Positions 37,505 to 45,905 of a DNA stretch of 64,000 bases are shown here, one piece after another. The translations under genes were made by a program, and so were the position numbers. Positions within the stretch are counted from its first letter, which is position 1. Each line of letters opens with the position of its first letter. The stretch comes from a virus. Below the pieces are notes generated by a model. That model made no database searches and was not told the DNA's origin. It saw nothing but the letters and a program-made list of their open reading frames with translations. The stretch lies in the IMG/VR virus record IMGVR_UViG_3300042392_001493, positions 42,189-106,188 of that record; one strand, 5' to 3'.

Positions 37505-38533
37505 ATGAAAATATTAGTAACTGGATGTACAGCATCTCAGTCATCTCTTAACGCCATAAGTCGTTATCCGACCTTTACTGGTCTTCTTCATAATGCTTTT
37601 ATTGAATTAGGACATGAAGTTGTTCTTACAAAGCCACACTTTACATACACAAAAGAACATTTAAATCAATACGATGCTATTTTTGTAGGGCTAGCATCTC
37701 CATCAAACATATCAGCTCACTACGCACACGGAGCTTTTGCTTTGGCAAATAAGGCAAAGGAGATTGGGAAGCTTCGTTTAATTGTAGATATGCCAGAGCC
37801 ACAAAAGATTAAAACAACTGTAAGAGATTTTTACACAGGGACAGATGATTTTTATAAAGATTTTTACTCAAAGAGACTTCAATACGACAATGCAGTAAAG
37901 CCAGAAAATAAAGAGCAAATTTCTTCTTTTATAGATTACTTACACAATAATAAGTGGGATCAAACATATGTGCCTAGTATGCCTTGGTTTTCTAAGAAAA
38001 CAGTTGTTGATAGTATTCCTAATTTAGATGAAGAAAACATAGTATCTCTTTGCTTTGATAGAGTTCTAATAGATGCTTCTGAAGACAGAGTTAGCCCTGT
38101 ACATAAAACTTATTGGTGCGCTGACAACCCTAAATCAGCGTGGACTAAAAAAGTATCTGCAAATTTAAATGTTCCTATTGAATCTATTAGATACAATAAT
38201 TACACTAAAAAAGATGTAGTTCAAGAAAAAATGCAAAGATCTATCGGTACTTTAATAAGTACCTATCAAGGTGGAGATCCTTGGTGGTCTGTTGCAATCT
38301 CACAATCACTTGTAGCAGGTGTTCCTGTTGTTACTGAATGGCGTCATACCGCCGAGCTAGGAGCAGAATGGGCGTATTTACCTTCGACAGTAGAGGAAAT
38401 GAGTCCAGAGGAAAGAATGCTAATGGCTCAAGCACAGAAAGATTTTTACAGAGAGGCAGTGCCTTCATACGCGGACTCTCTGGAAAAAACAGCGAGAGCT
38501 CTGGACAACCAGAGCCAGTTGTCGTTAGTCTAG
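37505..38533 (+). CDS. GT-B-like glycosyltransferase candidate
   Basis: A 342-residue protein. The ATG at 37505 follows AAGGAAAT, and I preferred it to a TTG at 37466 that lies in the terminator. The layout is a Rossmann start (MKILVTGCTASQ), an ELGHEVVLTKP strand-helix, a YDAIFVGLAS strand, then a C-terminal half with LISTYQGGDPWWSVAISQ and SLVAGVPVVTEWRH. This is the double-Rossmann order of GT-B enzymes, and the C-terminal Gly-Val-Pro-Val motif is where nucleotide-sugar is usually bound. T4 beta-glucosyltransferase has a similar overall order, so DNA glycosylation is a possibility but is not shown. Protein or host-surface glycosylation is the alternative. Confidence 0.6.
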   Translation: MKILVTGCTASQSSLNAISRYPTFTGLLHNAFIELGHEVVLTKPHFTYTKEHLNQYDAIFVGLASPSNISAHYAHGAFALANKAKEIGKLRLIVDMPEPQKIKTTVRDFYTGTDDFYKDFYSKRLQYDNAVKPENKEQISSFIDYLHNNKWDQTYVPSMPWFSKKTVVDSIPNLDEENIVSLCFDRVLIDASEDRVSPVHKTYWCADNPKSAWTKKVSANLNVPIESIRYNNYTKKDVVQEKMQRSIGTLISTYQGGDPWWSVAISQSLVAGVPVVTEWRHTAELGAEWAYLPSTVEEMSPEERMLMAQAQKDFYREAVPSYADSLEKTARALDNQSQLSLV

Positions 38534-38559
38534 GCAAAACTGTACGAAAGGACAGCGAG

Positions 38560-39000
38560 ATGGCAAAAGTAAATATGCCGTGGGTCAAAGAACAATTGAC
38601 CAACAACCGCACTAAAAGGGTTGTTGGCGATCATGTTATTGCCCTACTAGAAAAGTGGGAGGATCTAAAAAACACGGATCCAGACCCAGTTAAGAATGAA
38701 GCAAACCTAAGTCAGATTGTTGAACTGTTTGGCAAACTAGCTTTAGGGCATGCAATCATTGCAGAAAACAAAAATGAACGATGGGTGCCAGCGCAATCTG
38801 GTCAGATCGTTGTTGCTGATGAAGTCAGAGTCAAGTGGAATGCATTTGATGGCGACATGGGTAAACTACATAATGGACGTCGTGGCAAAGTAGTAAGTAT
38901 TCGCTACGGAGACATTATTGTAAAAACAACTGATGGCAAAGAGCCTGTACTTGAGGGCTACCACTACACGCCTCAGCAGCTTGAGAAACGAGTTCCATAG
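38560..39000 (+). CDS. Hypothetical protein with SH3/KOW-like C-terminal domain
   Basis: A 146-residue protein. The ATG at 38560 follows GAAAGGAC, and I preferred it to a TTG at 38338 inside the preceding gene. Residues 1-75 are helical (VVGDHVIALLEKWEDLK, SQIVELFGKLALGHAI). Residues 85-146 are a beta-barrel-like segment (EVRVKWNAFDG, GRRGKVVSIRYGDIIVKTTD) of the SH3/KOW type that often contacts nucleic acid or protein. The function is unknown. It precedes small accessory genes in the same operon. Confidence 0.62.
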   Translation: MAKVNMPWVKEQLTNNRTKRVVGDHVIALLEKWEDLKNTDPDPVKNEANLSQIVELFGKLALGHAIIAENKNERWVPAQSGQIVVADEVRVKWNAFDGDMGKLHNGRRGKVVSIRYGDIIVKTTDGKEPVLEGYHYTPQQLEKRVP

Positions 39001-39212
39001 TGAACTCAGCAGTTTTTAAGTTTAGAGTTGATGGTAGTGATTATCAAAACATACAAGAAAAAGCTAAAAAAGAACTATGTAATTTTATAGAAGTAGATCT
39101 TGAAGAGCTTAGCAAGTATGTTAGCTATGAATTAGAAATAGAACCAAACACAAAAACAACTAGTACCTACTCATATACCGCTTTAGTGACTGCGAGGTTG
39201 AAAAATGTCTGA
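39000..39212 (+). CDS. Small hypothetical protein, 70 aa
   Basis: It starts at a GTG overlapping the previous TAG and ends within the next gene, so it is sandwiched by coupling. The product alternates strand, helix and strands (FKFRVDGSDYQNIQ, EKAKKELCNFIE, YTALVTARLKNV), a beta-alpha-beta-beta order like dodecins or small RNA-binding folds. I do not recognise a family. Confidence 0.5.
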   Translation: MNSAVFKFRVDGSDYQNIQEKAKKELCNFIEVDLEELSKYVSYELEIEPNTKTTSTYSYTALVTARLKNV

Positions 39213-39555
39213 CAATATAAATAGCACAGTTCCCCCTGTTAATGAATATATGAAACAGACTTCTGATACCCCGCATCGAGTAGAGGCGCTTCGTGAAGCT
39301 GCTCGAATTACTACACAGGATAGAAACGCTAATTATGGCGGACCAGAGGAAAACTTTACAAGAACTGCAAAAATCTGGTCTGTAATTCTTGGACAAGAGA
39401 TTACAAATGAGCAGGTTGCAATGATGATGGTTGGTTTAAAGATGGCACGCTTTGCTCATGGATCTGGCTTCCAACCAGACACTTGGATAGATATTGCTGG
39501 CTACGCAGGATGCGGATATGAAGTAGGAAAAATAGAGTCAGAAAAACTTAAATAG
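39205..39555 (+). CDS. DUF6378-like phage protein
   Basis: A 116-residue protein with GAGG upstream. The pattern ITTQDRNANYGGPEENF, then IWSVILGQEITNEQVAMMMV, KMARFAHG and DTWIDIAGYAGCGYE fits a widespread phage family (DUF6378) of small all-helical proteins. The ExxK/D-like helix arrangement hints at a MazG-like relative, but this copy lacks an obvious ExxE metal motif. Its role is unknown. It is usually found among phage nucleotide-metabolism or accessory genes, as here. Confidence 0.72.
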   Translation: MSDNINSTVPPVNEYMKQTSDTPHRVEALREAARITTQDRNANYGGPEENFTRTAKIWSVILGQEITNEQVAMMMVGLKMARFAHGSGFQPDTWIDIAGYAGCGYEVGKIESEKLK

Positions 39556-39571
39556 TTTCTTGGAGGGGAAC

Positions 39572-39862
39572 ATGTCAGAGCTTGTACCACCATGGATGTA
39601 TAAACAACCTCTCTGCGCTGAAATAGGCGCAGAGCTGTTTTATATTGAAGATAAAGATGAAGAAGTTGTAGGACAAAGACTTAATGGATATATAGAAGCC
39701 AAGAAAATTTGTTCCAAATGTGTCCACATATCTGAGTGTGGCGAATGGGCTATAAAGAATGAAAAGCATGGTTTTTGGGGTGGATACTCTCCAGAAGAAA
39801 GAAAGCAAATGCGAGGTAAGCTAAATATAATACTTACAGAAGATATCTCCTTTGCTTCATAA
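39572..39862 (+). CDS. WhiB-like transcription regulator
   Basis: A 96-residue protein. The ATG at 39572 follows GGAGGGGAA, and I preferred it to an in-frame TTG at 39560 inside that ribosome site. Cys15 and the C-x2-C-x5-C cluster (ICSKCVHISEC) supply the four ligands of the 4Fe-4S cluster, followed by the GFWGG turn and a basic end (EERKQMRGK). WhiB proteins bind the host sigma factor region 4 in Actinobacteria. Phage copies can repress host whiB genes. This is the best single clue to the host phylum. Confidence 0.88.
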   Translation: MSELVPPWMYKQPLCAEIGAELFYIEDKDEEVVGQRLNGYIEAKKICSKCVHISECGEWAIKNEKHGFWGGYSPEERKQMRGKLNIILTEDISFAS

Positions 39863-39900
39863 GAGTAGAATATTGTCTTAACTTACTGAAAGTTGGATAC

Positions 39901-40194
39901 ATGGCTGCTGAACCAGTTATTAATCCTTTTCCTATTTGCGAAGCTTGCTGGATGGGTGAGCATGCAAAATGGGAGCCTGAGAGTATGGATAAGAGTGGAC
40001 GCATATTAATGCGTCTAAAGGGCGTAGAGGTCCCTAACAAAGTCAACAATGGTGCGGTAGAGGTATGCGCTATGTGCGGCTCAATAACAATAGCTGGAAT
40101 TTATGAATTAAAACTAACCAGTGAAGTGTATTTTTCAGAGCAGCGGGATCCTGATTTTGAAGTTAATATTAATCCTGATGAAGACTTTAATTAG
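39901..40194 (+). CDS. Zinc-ribbon-like small protein
   Basis: A 97-residue acidic protein with two CxxC knuckles (ICEAC near 13-17 and VCAMC near 56-60) that could hold one zinc. The preceding 38-base gap has a TAGAAT-like -10 but only a weak ribosome site (GGAT). The function is unknown. The position between two WhiB genes suggests a regulatory accessory role by context. Confidence 0.6.
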   Translation: MAAEPVINPFPICEACWMGEHAKWEPESMDKSGRILMRLKGVEVPNKVNNGAVEVCAMCGSITIAGIYELKLTSEVYFSEQRDPDFEVNINPDEDFN

Positions 40195-40203
40195 GAGTAA
40201 TAA

Positions 40204-40539
40204 GTGAAAGACTCTAGACCAGGCGACTTTCTTTGGGAAGAATGGGAAGGTTCTGGGTACGACGCTCAGGTAGATTGTTCAGTTATCTATTACACCTTTG
40301 ATCATATAGATTTAGAAAATGATTTAGTAAGAAGAGCTTTAGCCTCAGCGTTACAAAGAGATGGGGTAGCTATTTCTTTAGGAGACGGATATAACTTAAT
40401 AGATAAATGCTTTCCTAATTATGGCTGGACTGGAATAATAGAAGATGAAGAAGATTATGTAGTTTGTGATGAATTAGGTGAAACAGAGTATGGAGAGTTT
40501 GTAGATTCCGTCCTTCCTGCAACTTGGATAGAAATATAA
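40204..40539 (+). CDS. Hypothetical acidic protein, 111 aa
   Basis: It starts at GTG, ten bases after the previous stop, behind TTAGGAG. The sequence is acidic and aromatic-rich (FLWEEWEGSGYD, EDYVVCDELGETEYGEF) with one central helix (LVRRALASALQRDG). There are no known motifs, signal peptide or membrane segment. An AT-rich gap with repeated TATAGT follows. Confidence 0.6.
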   Translation: MKDSRPGDFLWEEWEGSGYDAQVDCSVIYYTFDHIDLENDLVRRALASALQRDGVAISLGDGYNLIDKCFPNYGWTGIIEDEEDYVVCDELGETEYGEFVDSVLPATWIEI

Positions 40540-40599
40540 TTTTTAATAAATATAGTGTTATAGACGATATTTTTATAGTTTATAGTCTAATATAGTAGT
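40540..40599 (+). promoter_or_regulatory. AT-rich promoter region with repeated TATAGT
   Basis: TATAGT occurs at 40551-40556, 40574-40579, 40581-40586 and 40591-40596, with TATAGA at 40559-40564. The last copy ends 3 bases before the ATG of the second WhiB-like gene, and there is no Shine-Dalgarno. One copy can serve as a -10 box for a leaderless transcript, which is common in Actinobacteria. The others may be binding sites or further -10 boxes. Confidence 0.5.
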
Positions 40600-41091
40600 A
40601 TGTGGAAACCAGCAGAAAATCTTAATTGGCAGTCAGAAGCCACCTGTGCAAAGCCTTCTAATAGGTACGCCTTAGATTGGTTCTTTTCTAAAGACTTTAA
40701 AGAAAAATATGCAGCTAAAAACATGTGCTTTACATGTCCAGTTAGATCAGAGTGCTTGCAATGGGCGCTAGAGCATCGGCAAATTTGGGGAATTTGGGGT
40801 GGAAAAGATGAAGTTGATATTCGCAGAACACTATCTGTTTCTTATAACGGAGAAGAGACAAGACGCCGTAGATTCCCAAACTGCCCTTATTGCACAGCTA
40901 GGCCATCTAAGCTTGAAACATCTATAGAAGAACTACCTAATGGTGGTCGTTGGACAACAGCAAAGGTTGTTACTTGCACAGAATGTGGTTTTGCTTGGAG
41001 AAGCCGTACTAGCGCAAATGCTGTAGAAGCTTACAAACAAGAAAAGTCAGAAATAAAAAAGACTAAAAAGAAGAAAAAACCTTCTAACTAG
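40600..41091 (+). CDS. WhiB-like protein with extra zinc ribbon
   Basis: A 163-residue protein. The WhiB part has Cys16 and C-x2-C-x5-C (MCFTCPVRSEC), then GIWGG and a basic DIRR. An additional ribbon with two CxxC pairs (NCPYC and CTECG) and a very basic end (KKTKKKKK) follow. Ordinary WhiB proteins are 80-110 residues and end soon after the Gly-Trp turn, so this is a fusion that may add its own DNA or RNA binding. It is the last plus-strand gene and overlaps the first minus-strand gene tail to tail by 8 bases. Confidence 0.85.
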   Translation: MWKPAENLNWQSEATCAKPSNRYALDWFFSKDFKEKYAAKNMCFTCPVRSECLQWALEHRQIWGIWGGKDEVDIRRTLSVSYNGEETRRRRFPNCPYCTARPSKLETSIEELPNGGRWTTAKVVTCTECGFAWRSRTSANAVEAYKQEKSEIKKTKKKKKPSN

Positions 41092-41098
41092 TTTTTTC
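41073..41098. terminator. Bidirectional terminator candidate at the convergence point
   Basis: GAAAAAAC 41073-41080 pairs with GTTTTTTC 41091-41098 around a 10-base loop. The A and T runs give a U-tract on either strand, as needed where two operons meet. The stem is AT-only except at its ends, so it is weak. Confidence 0.5.
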
Positions 41099-42157
41099 GT
41101 CTACAACAGCTTTGGCACACCAATTGTAGTTTTCTTTTAATCTTTCATTGCTTGGGTCTTTAGCAAAAGCTTCTTCAGCGTGTTCTAAAGCTTCACTAAA
41201 TTTACCTAATCTATAGCAAGCTATAGAAGCATAATCATGTGGAGCTGCTCCCCAAGCCTCTGCTTCACAAAGATACTCTAGAGGTTTTTCTTTTATTTCT
41301 ATAGCTTCTTTAGCATAATATAAAGAATTTTCCCACTCTTGCCTTGTGTAGTAATACTTAGCAAGATCGACTAAAGCTTCTCTTCTTCCAGGCGCTTGCT
41401 CTACAGCTTTTTTAAACCAAATATCTGATTCACTTGGAAGAGATTTTCCAATAAATCTCATGGCTGCCGCTCTTTCTGGTGCCCAAGTTGCAGTAGGAAG
41501 GTCTAAATATCTTTTTAATTCTTTTGCTGCTTCTTCATTTTTTCCATAAAAATGTAGCTCTCTTCCATAGTAAAAAGCATTTCTATCGTTATATGGATCT
41601 TCTTTAACAGACATAGCTAACAAAGGCAGATATTGAGACCTACTTTTTGTTGGATCTGGATGATGATGAGTTTCAATTTCATCGATCCATCCTTCTATTT
41701 GATCTCTTCCATAAACATATAAACATTCATGTACTGGGTGCTTCCAACGATAGTTTTTGCGAGAGTGAATATGGTCGTAACTAAACTCTAATCCAGGACT
41801 TCCATCATCATTCCAAGACCAAACATGCTTGTATCTAGGACGAGTAATTCCTTGCTCCCATGCTTTTTGAAGAGGCTCTCTCCAGTTAGGAGTTATTACT
41901 TCATCCATATCAAGAGAAATACACATATCAATATCTAGTGGAAGTGCAGCTAAAGCAGCATTTCTTGCGTCGTCAAATCTCCAAGGAGATACTCTAATCT
42001 CTACAACATTAATACCGAGCTCTTTTGCTTTTTCTATTGTCCCATCAGTTGAACCAGTGTCTGCAATAAGTAAGTAGTCTGCATCTTTAGCAGAGTTGTA
42101 CCATTTTTCTACAAACTGAAGTTCGTTTAAAGCTATAGTGTAGATAGCAACCTTCAT
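41084..42157 (-). CDS. GT2 glycosyltransferase with TPR-like C-terminal repeats
   Basis: A 357-residue protein. I chose the ATG at 42157, just after GAGGGGAAAA, over one 24 bases upstream. The GT-A fold is clear: YTIALNELQFVEKWY, LLIADTGSTDGTIEKA and the acidic SLDMDEVI in place of a DxD. From about 190 helical TPR-like repeats follow (NAFYYGRELHFYGKNEEAA, ALVDLAKYYYTRQEWENS, ASIACYRLGKFSEALEHA). It probably transfers a sugar to a phage or host surface target. It is the most 3' gene of the adhesin block, beside a methyltransferase, so glycan decoration of tail fibers is a reasonable inference. Confidence 0.78.
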   Translation of the reverse strand: MKVAIYTIALNELQFVEKWYNSAKDADYLLIADTGSTDGTIEKAKELGINVVEIRVSPWRFDDARNAALAALPLDIDMCISLDMDEVITPNWREPLQKAWEQGITRPRYKHVWSWNDDGSPGLEFSYDHIHSRKNYRWKHPVHECLYVYGRDQIEGWIDEIETHHHPDPTKSRSQYLPLLAMSVKEDPYNDRNAFYYGRELHFYGKNEEAAKELKRYLDLPTATWAPERAAAMRFIGKSLPSESDIWFKKAVEQAPGRREALVDLAKYYYTRQEWENSLYYAKEAIEIKEKPLEYLCEAEAWGAAPHDYASIACYRLGKFSEALEHAEEAFAKDPSNERLKENYNWCAKAVVDEKTS

Positions 42158-42184
42158 TGTTTTCCCCTCTTTGTCGCTCATATC

Positions 42185-42763
42185 CTAGCGTACCTTTCTA
42201 TACCAAGCTTGGTAATCTTTAAACATAATATCTATTCTATCTTGATACACATGAAAAAAACTATCTATCGCAGCTTTAGGTTCTTTTAAAGGCCCTAAAT
42301 TAGCTGACCATCTGTAGTCATCAAAAGCCACAATGCCGTTTATAGACAGGCATTCGTAAGAATTTATTGCATCTTTTAAAACTCCGTAAGAAGTGTGGTC
42401 ACCGTCTATATAGATAAAATCAAATACTTCCTCGTTAGTTTTAAAAAATTCGTCGCTAGTTCCTTTAAATTTTTTTATTTTACCTAATTCTTTATATTCT
42501 TTAGTTTTTTCATCATATATATTTTCTACAGATTTCCAATCCATACTTTTATGTAGTGGCTCATCTGATCCTTCCCATGTATCTACATCTACTAAAAAAG
42601 ATTTTTCGTGGGTATTTGTTATATTTTTACTAATCCACTCTGAAGCATCTCCTGAATAAGCACCTATTTGAAGAATTTTTGTTTCTTTATTGATAAACCT
42701 TGGAAGATAAAAAGAAAAGTTTTTTATTGCATCATTTATAAACCAATTTGGTATTTCCGTCAT
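42185..42763 (-). CDS. SAM-dependent class I methyltransferase
   Basis: A 192-residue protein with AGGAGAGA upstream. Motif I is ILQIGAYSGDASEW near 30, an acidic strand end is FLVDVDTWEG near 57, motif IV is FIYIDGDHTSYG near 115 and a late strand is GIVAFDDYRW. This is the Methyltransf_24-like pattern used on sugars and small molecules. It is transcribed just before the GT2-TPR gene, suggesting that the two build or cap one glycan. A DNA methylase is unlikely because there are no target-recognition or NPPY-type motifs. Confidence 0.75.
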   Translation of the reverse strand: MTEIPNWFINDAIKNFSFYLPRFINKETKILQIGAYSGDASEWISKNITNTHEKSFLVDVDTWEGSDEPLHKSMDWKSVENIYDEKTKEYKELGKIKKFKGTSDEFFKTNEEVFDFIYIDGDHTSYGVLKDAINSYECLSINGIVAFDDYRWSANLGPLKEPKAAIDSFFHVYQDRIDIMFKDYQAWYRKVR

Positions 42764-42784
42764 TAGTCTCTCCTAATATAATAA

Positions 42785-43435
42785 CTAGTAAGGTGTCGTA
42801 CCGCTAATACTAGCGTTTATTTCTCCTCCCCAAAAGGCTCCTAGGGAGTTTCCATCAAAATAATCATTCAAAGTAGAAGATTTTTCAAACAATACATTGT
42901 CTATATATAAAATATCTCCTGCAGATGGTGCTGTAGTGGTTCTATCAATTGTCAGGGTTACGGCAGCAATGCCTGGATCTGTAAGTGTAGGGGCAAAAGA
43001 TAGTCTAGTCCACTCTGAATCTGGCTGCACTTCTACAGCTGTCGATGCTGGGTTTGCAATAGTGCTGCCCCCACTTACTGCGGTAAAAGTTCTAGTTCTT
43101 AGTCTGTAACTAGCAACTGCGTTGTCTGGACCTGTTTTTATGTAAAGACTAAACCTATAAGACTGACTTGGTGTTATGGGGATTCTATTAGAACCTCCGT
43201 AAACAGCTCCAGTAAATGAAGCAGTGTCTAGGGTAACTTTTAAAGAGCTAGTTCCAGAAAAAAATTCTTCTGAAGTTTTTTCTATAGAAACCCCAGCTCC
43301 GTTTTGATTCCAGTACAAAGTTGATGTTTCAAAATTTGGATTAGCGCATAAATTTATACGATATCCAAGCTCGACAGCATTAGCTGGGTTTTTTAGCCCG
43401 CTAGCAGCGCTCATCATTCCAGCGGTAATAGGCAT
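42785..43435 (-). CDS. Carbohydrate-binding-module-like tail protein
   Basis: A 216-residue protein whose ATG overlaps the stop of the upstream collagen-like gene (TAATG). Residues 30-190 follow the CBM4/9-like jelly-roll pattern: NLCANPNFETSTLYWNQNG, SLKVTLDTASF, SYRFSLYIKTG, SEWTRLSFAPTLTD and GDILYIDNVLFEKS. It probably forms a tail spike tip or decoration that binds host surface glycans. Two collagen-like or tail-end paralogues precede it in the operon. Confidence 0.65.
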   Translation of the reverse strand: MPITAGMMSAASGLKNPANAVELGYRINLCANPNFETSTLYWNQNGAGVSIEKTSEEFFSGTSSLKVTLDTASFTGAVYGGSNRIPITPSQSYRFSLYIKTGPDNAVASYRLRTRTFTAVSGGSTIANPASTAVEVQPDSEWTRLSFAPTLTDPGIAAVTLTIDRTTTAPSAGDILYIDNVLFEKSSTLNDYFDGNSLGAFWGGEINASISGTTPY

Positions 43436-45372
43436 TAGCTAAGCGCCAAATCTCCAGCAAGAACCCACTCATTAGTAGCTATTTTTACAAGGACAGCAGT
43501 TGAGTATTGAGTTCTAAGTTTTGATGTAGGTGTTGATCTTACAGTAACTCCTGTATCACCAGTAACTGTTACTTGACCAGCTCCATACTGAATTATGTTT
43601 ACTTGCTGACCTACACCAAAAGATTGTGCGGATTCGGTTGGTATAGTTAAAGTTAAACCAGTAGATTTTGTAAGTTTTATTAACTTACCTGCGTCGGAAA
43701 CAATTACAGTGTAGCTATCTGTTTCTTCCTTAACAGTTTGAGAGCTTGACCAATCACCTTGTGGTCCAGTTGGGCCTGTAACAGTAGATGCAGCACCTGT
43801 TGGGCCAGCAGGACCTGTATCACCAGCAGGACCTGTAGGTCCACTAGCACCTGTTGGGCCAGCAGGACCTGTTGCACCAGTAGCACCTGTAGGTCCACTC
43901 GGTCCATTTATTGGACCTAAATTATCCCAGTTAGATCCATCCCAGAAATAAAGATCTCCAGTGTCCAATGATATGTAAGTGTCTTCTGTAGTAGCACCTG
44001 TTGGGAGTGCACCAGTATTGGCAACGCTTCCTAAAAGATTAACATTTGTTGTAGCTGGCCCCGTTGGGCCAGTTCCGCCAGTAGCTCCTGTGGCACCTGT
44101 TGCCCCTGCAGCACCAGTAGGTCCAGTTACAGTTGATGCAGGACCTGTTGGTCCAGTTTCTCCAGCATTTCCAGTTCTAGAAAACTCAAAATTATAATTA
44201 CTAGATGCTAATGGAATAGATCCAGAAATTAAAGAAATAGGTATTTTGTAGTAGTTATCAGACAGAACAACATCTGAAGTAACAGAAAGAATAGTTCTTA
44301 CAGCTCCAGCAGACGTAAAAAGAGTTATAACTCCACCGACAGGTGATGTTGAATCATCCCATGTTTCTATCCAACTAGAAAAATCAAATCCGTAAACAAA
44401 ATCTAATTTATTTACATACAGCTGAGTAGCAGATCCGATAGTTCCACTATTAAGTCTAAATTGTCCATTTCCTGGATCTGAGTCAGTTGTTGTAGAGCTA
44501 AATCTCCATACAGGAGCTGATCTAGGACCAGTAGGGCCTGTTACACCTGTCGCACCTGTCGCACCTGTTGCACCAGCTGCTCCAGAGACACCAGTAGGGC
44601 CAGTAGGACCCCCCTCTGGGCCAGTAGGTCCTGTCGGTCCTGTATTTCCTGCAGACCCTGTTGCACCTGTTACACCAGCTACACCTGTAGCTCCTGTAGG
44701 GCCAACAAATGGACCAGCGTCGTACCACTCTTGGTTTAGATCAGACCAAATGTAAAGATCATTTTGAACAATATACGAATCTCCAATATTTCCTACAGGA
44801 TTATCAGCTTCTAAAAGTTCTACAGTTGAGTATGTTCCTAAAACTTGAACTCCAGATCCTTGAGGACCAGTGGGGCCAACAATACCTTGAGGTCCTGTAG
44901 AACCTGTAGCACCTGTTGGTCCAAGACCTATATAAGCAAGTTGCTCCCAAGTAGATCCATCAAAAAAGTAAACTTCTCCATTACTTGGCTTTACCCACAT
45001 GTAACCTACTTCAGGAAAGCTTGGTTGGCTTTCTTGATAAACTACATTTGTTTTTCCTTCAGTTTCATAAACTAAAGTCAAAGAAGAAGATACAGAAGAT
45101 GTTGTACTTTGTACCCAACCTACATCTCCAACTGAAAGAGCAAATCTAAATGTTTCAAAAGATTGACCCACTCCAATTTCTAAATTTGAACAAAGAAATA
45201 CTCTATCTGTTGACGATACCGTTCCAGACGGTTGTATATATATAGTAGTTAAAGCTGGTGTATTTCCTGTATTAGCTGCTATAATAGAAGCAACACCGCT
45301 TAGTGTTGAAGCAGGAAATGATCCAGCAACATTTGCTAATGGATTTACAATACCAACTCTTCTAACAGCCAT
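43435..45372 (-). CDS. Collagen-like tail fiber protein
   Basis: A 645-residue protein. The ATG at 45372 shares its A with the upstream stop, so I preferred it to one 27 bases earlier. Residues 1-110 are paralogous to the preceding 174-residue protein ([14 protein letters not shown]). Then come several Gly-Pro-Thr collagen-like tracts interrupted by short globular modules ([37 protein letters not shown]). The C-terminal 70 residues ([32 protein letters not shown]) share their fold pattern with the end of the 58971-60857 protein. The GXT tracts should form triple helices, giving a thin trimeric fiber with a beta-rich tip. Confidence 0.78.
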   Translation of the reverse strand: MAVRRVGIVNPLANVAGSFPASTLSGVASIIAANTGNTPALTTIYIQPSGTVSSTDRVFLCSNLEIGVGQSFETFRFALSVGDVGWVQSTTSSVSSSLTLVYETEGKTNVVYQESQPSFPEVGYMWVKPSNGEVYFFDGSTWEQLAYIGLGPTGATGSTGPQGIVGPTGPQGSGVQVLGTYSTVELLEADNPVGNIGDSYIVQNDLYIWSDLNQEWYDAGPFVGPTGATGVAGVTGATGSAGNTGPTGPTGPEGGPTGPTGVSGAAGATGATGATGVTGPTGPRSAPVWRFSSTTTDSDPGNGQFRLNSGTIGSATQLYVNKLDFVYGFDFSSWIETWDDSTSPVGGVITLFTSAGAVRTILSVTSDVVLSDNYYKIPISLISGSIPLASSNYNFEFSRTGNAGETGPTGPASTVTGPTGAAGATGATGATGGTGPTGPATTNVNLLGSVANTGALPTGATTEDTYISLDTGDLYFWDGSNWDNLGPINGPSGPTGATGATGPAGPTGASGPTGPAGDTGPAGPTGAASTVTGPTGPQGDWSSSQTVKEETDSYTVIVSDAGKLIKLTKSTGLTLTIPTESAQSFGVGQQVNIIQYGAGQVTVTGDTGVTVRSTPTSKLRTQYSTAVLVKIATNEWVLAGDLALS

Positions 45373-45896
45373 TATTCGGTTACCGTCACTCTCTTCCAAC
45401 CATTAGTAGTTCTAACCTCTAGGGTATCGTACTCTATATTAAAACGAACATAACCTACCTCAGCGGCAGGATTTCTTTGCCCGCTAGTACCTTTGTCTAC
45501 ATATAAAGTGTTACTTACCCCTCTTATAACTTTATTGGTAAATGTTTGAGGTAAATCTCCTTGACCTACAACATCATCTTGAAGAATACCAAATACGCTA
45601 AAAGCTAAAGTATCTGTAGAAGGTCTTACAGTTAGAACATCTCCCGCGTTTACAGCAAACCTAAATGTTTCAAATGAAGTACCAAAACCAACAATTAAAT
45701 TGTTGCATATATAAGAATATGATGTTTCAGTTATAGCTCCAGCTGGTACAACGTATATAGCACATTTTGGTATAGGAGTGGAGGTAGCAGCAACATTAGC
45801 CACAATTACCGATATTAAATAACTTTCAGAAAAAGTATAAATACCAGTAGCTTGGTTAGCATTGGGCCTAGCTGTCCCCAACCGAGTGATAGCCAT
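45372..45896 (-). CDS. Tail fiber-associated protein, paralogue of next gene's N-terminus
   Basis: A 174-residue protein with AAGGGG upstream. The first 110 residues ([31 protein letters not shown]) align with the start of the collagen-like protein encoded just downstream. The last 50 ([30 protein letters not shown]) are a small beta-domain common at the ends of virion proteins. I infer a tail attachment or capping subunit. It lacks any collagen tract. Confidence 0.6.
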   Translation of the reverse strand: MAITRLGTARPNANQATGIYTFSESYLISVIVANVAATSTPIPKCAIYVVPAGAITETSYSYICNNLIVGFGTSFETFRFAVNAGDVLTVRPSTDTLAFSVFGILQDDVVGQGDLPQTFTNKVIRGVSNTLYVDKGTSGQRNPAAEVGYVRFNIEYDTLEVRTTNGWKRVTVTE

Positions 45897-45905
45897 ATTG
45901 ACCCC

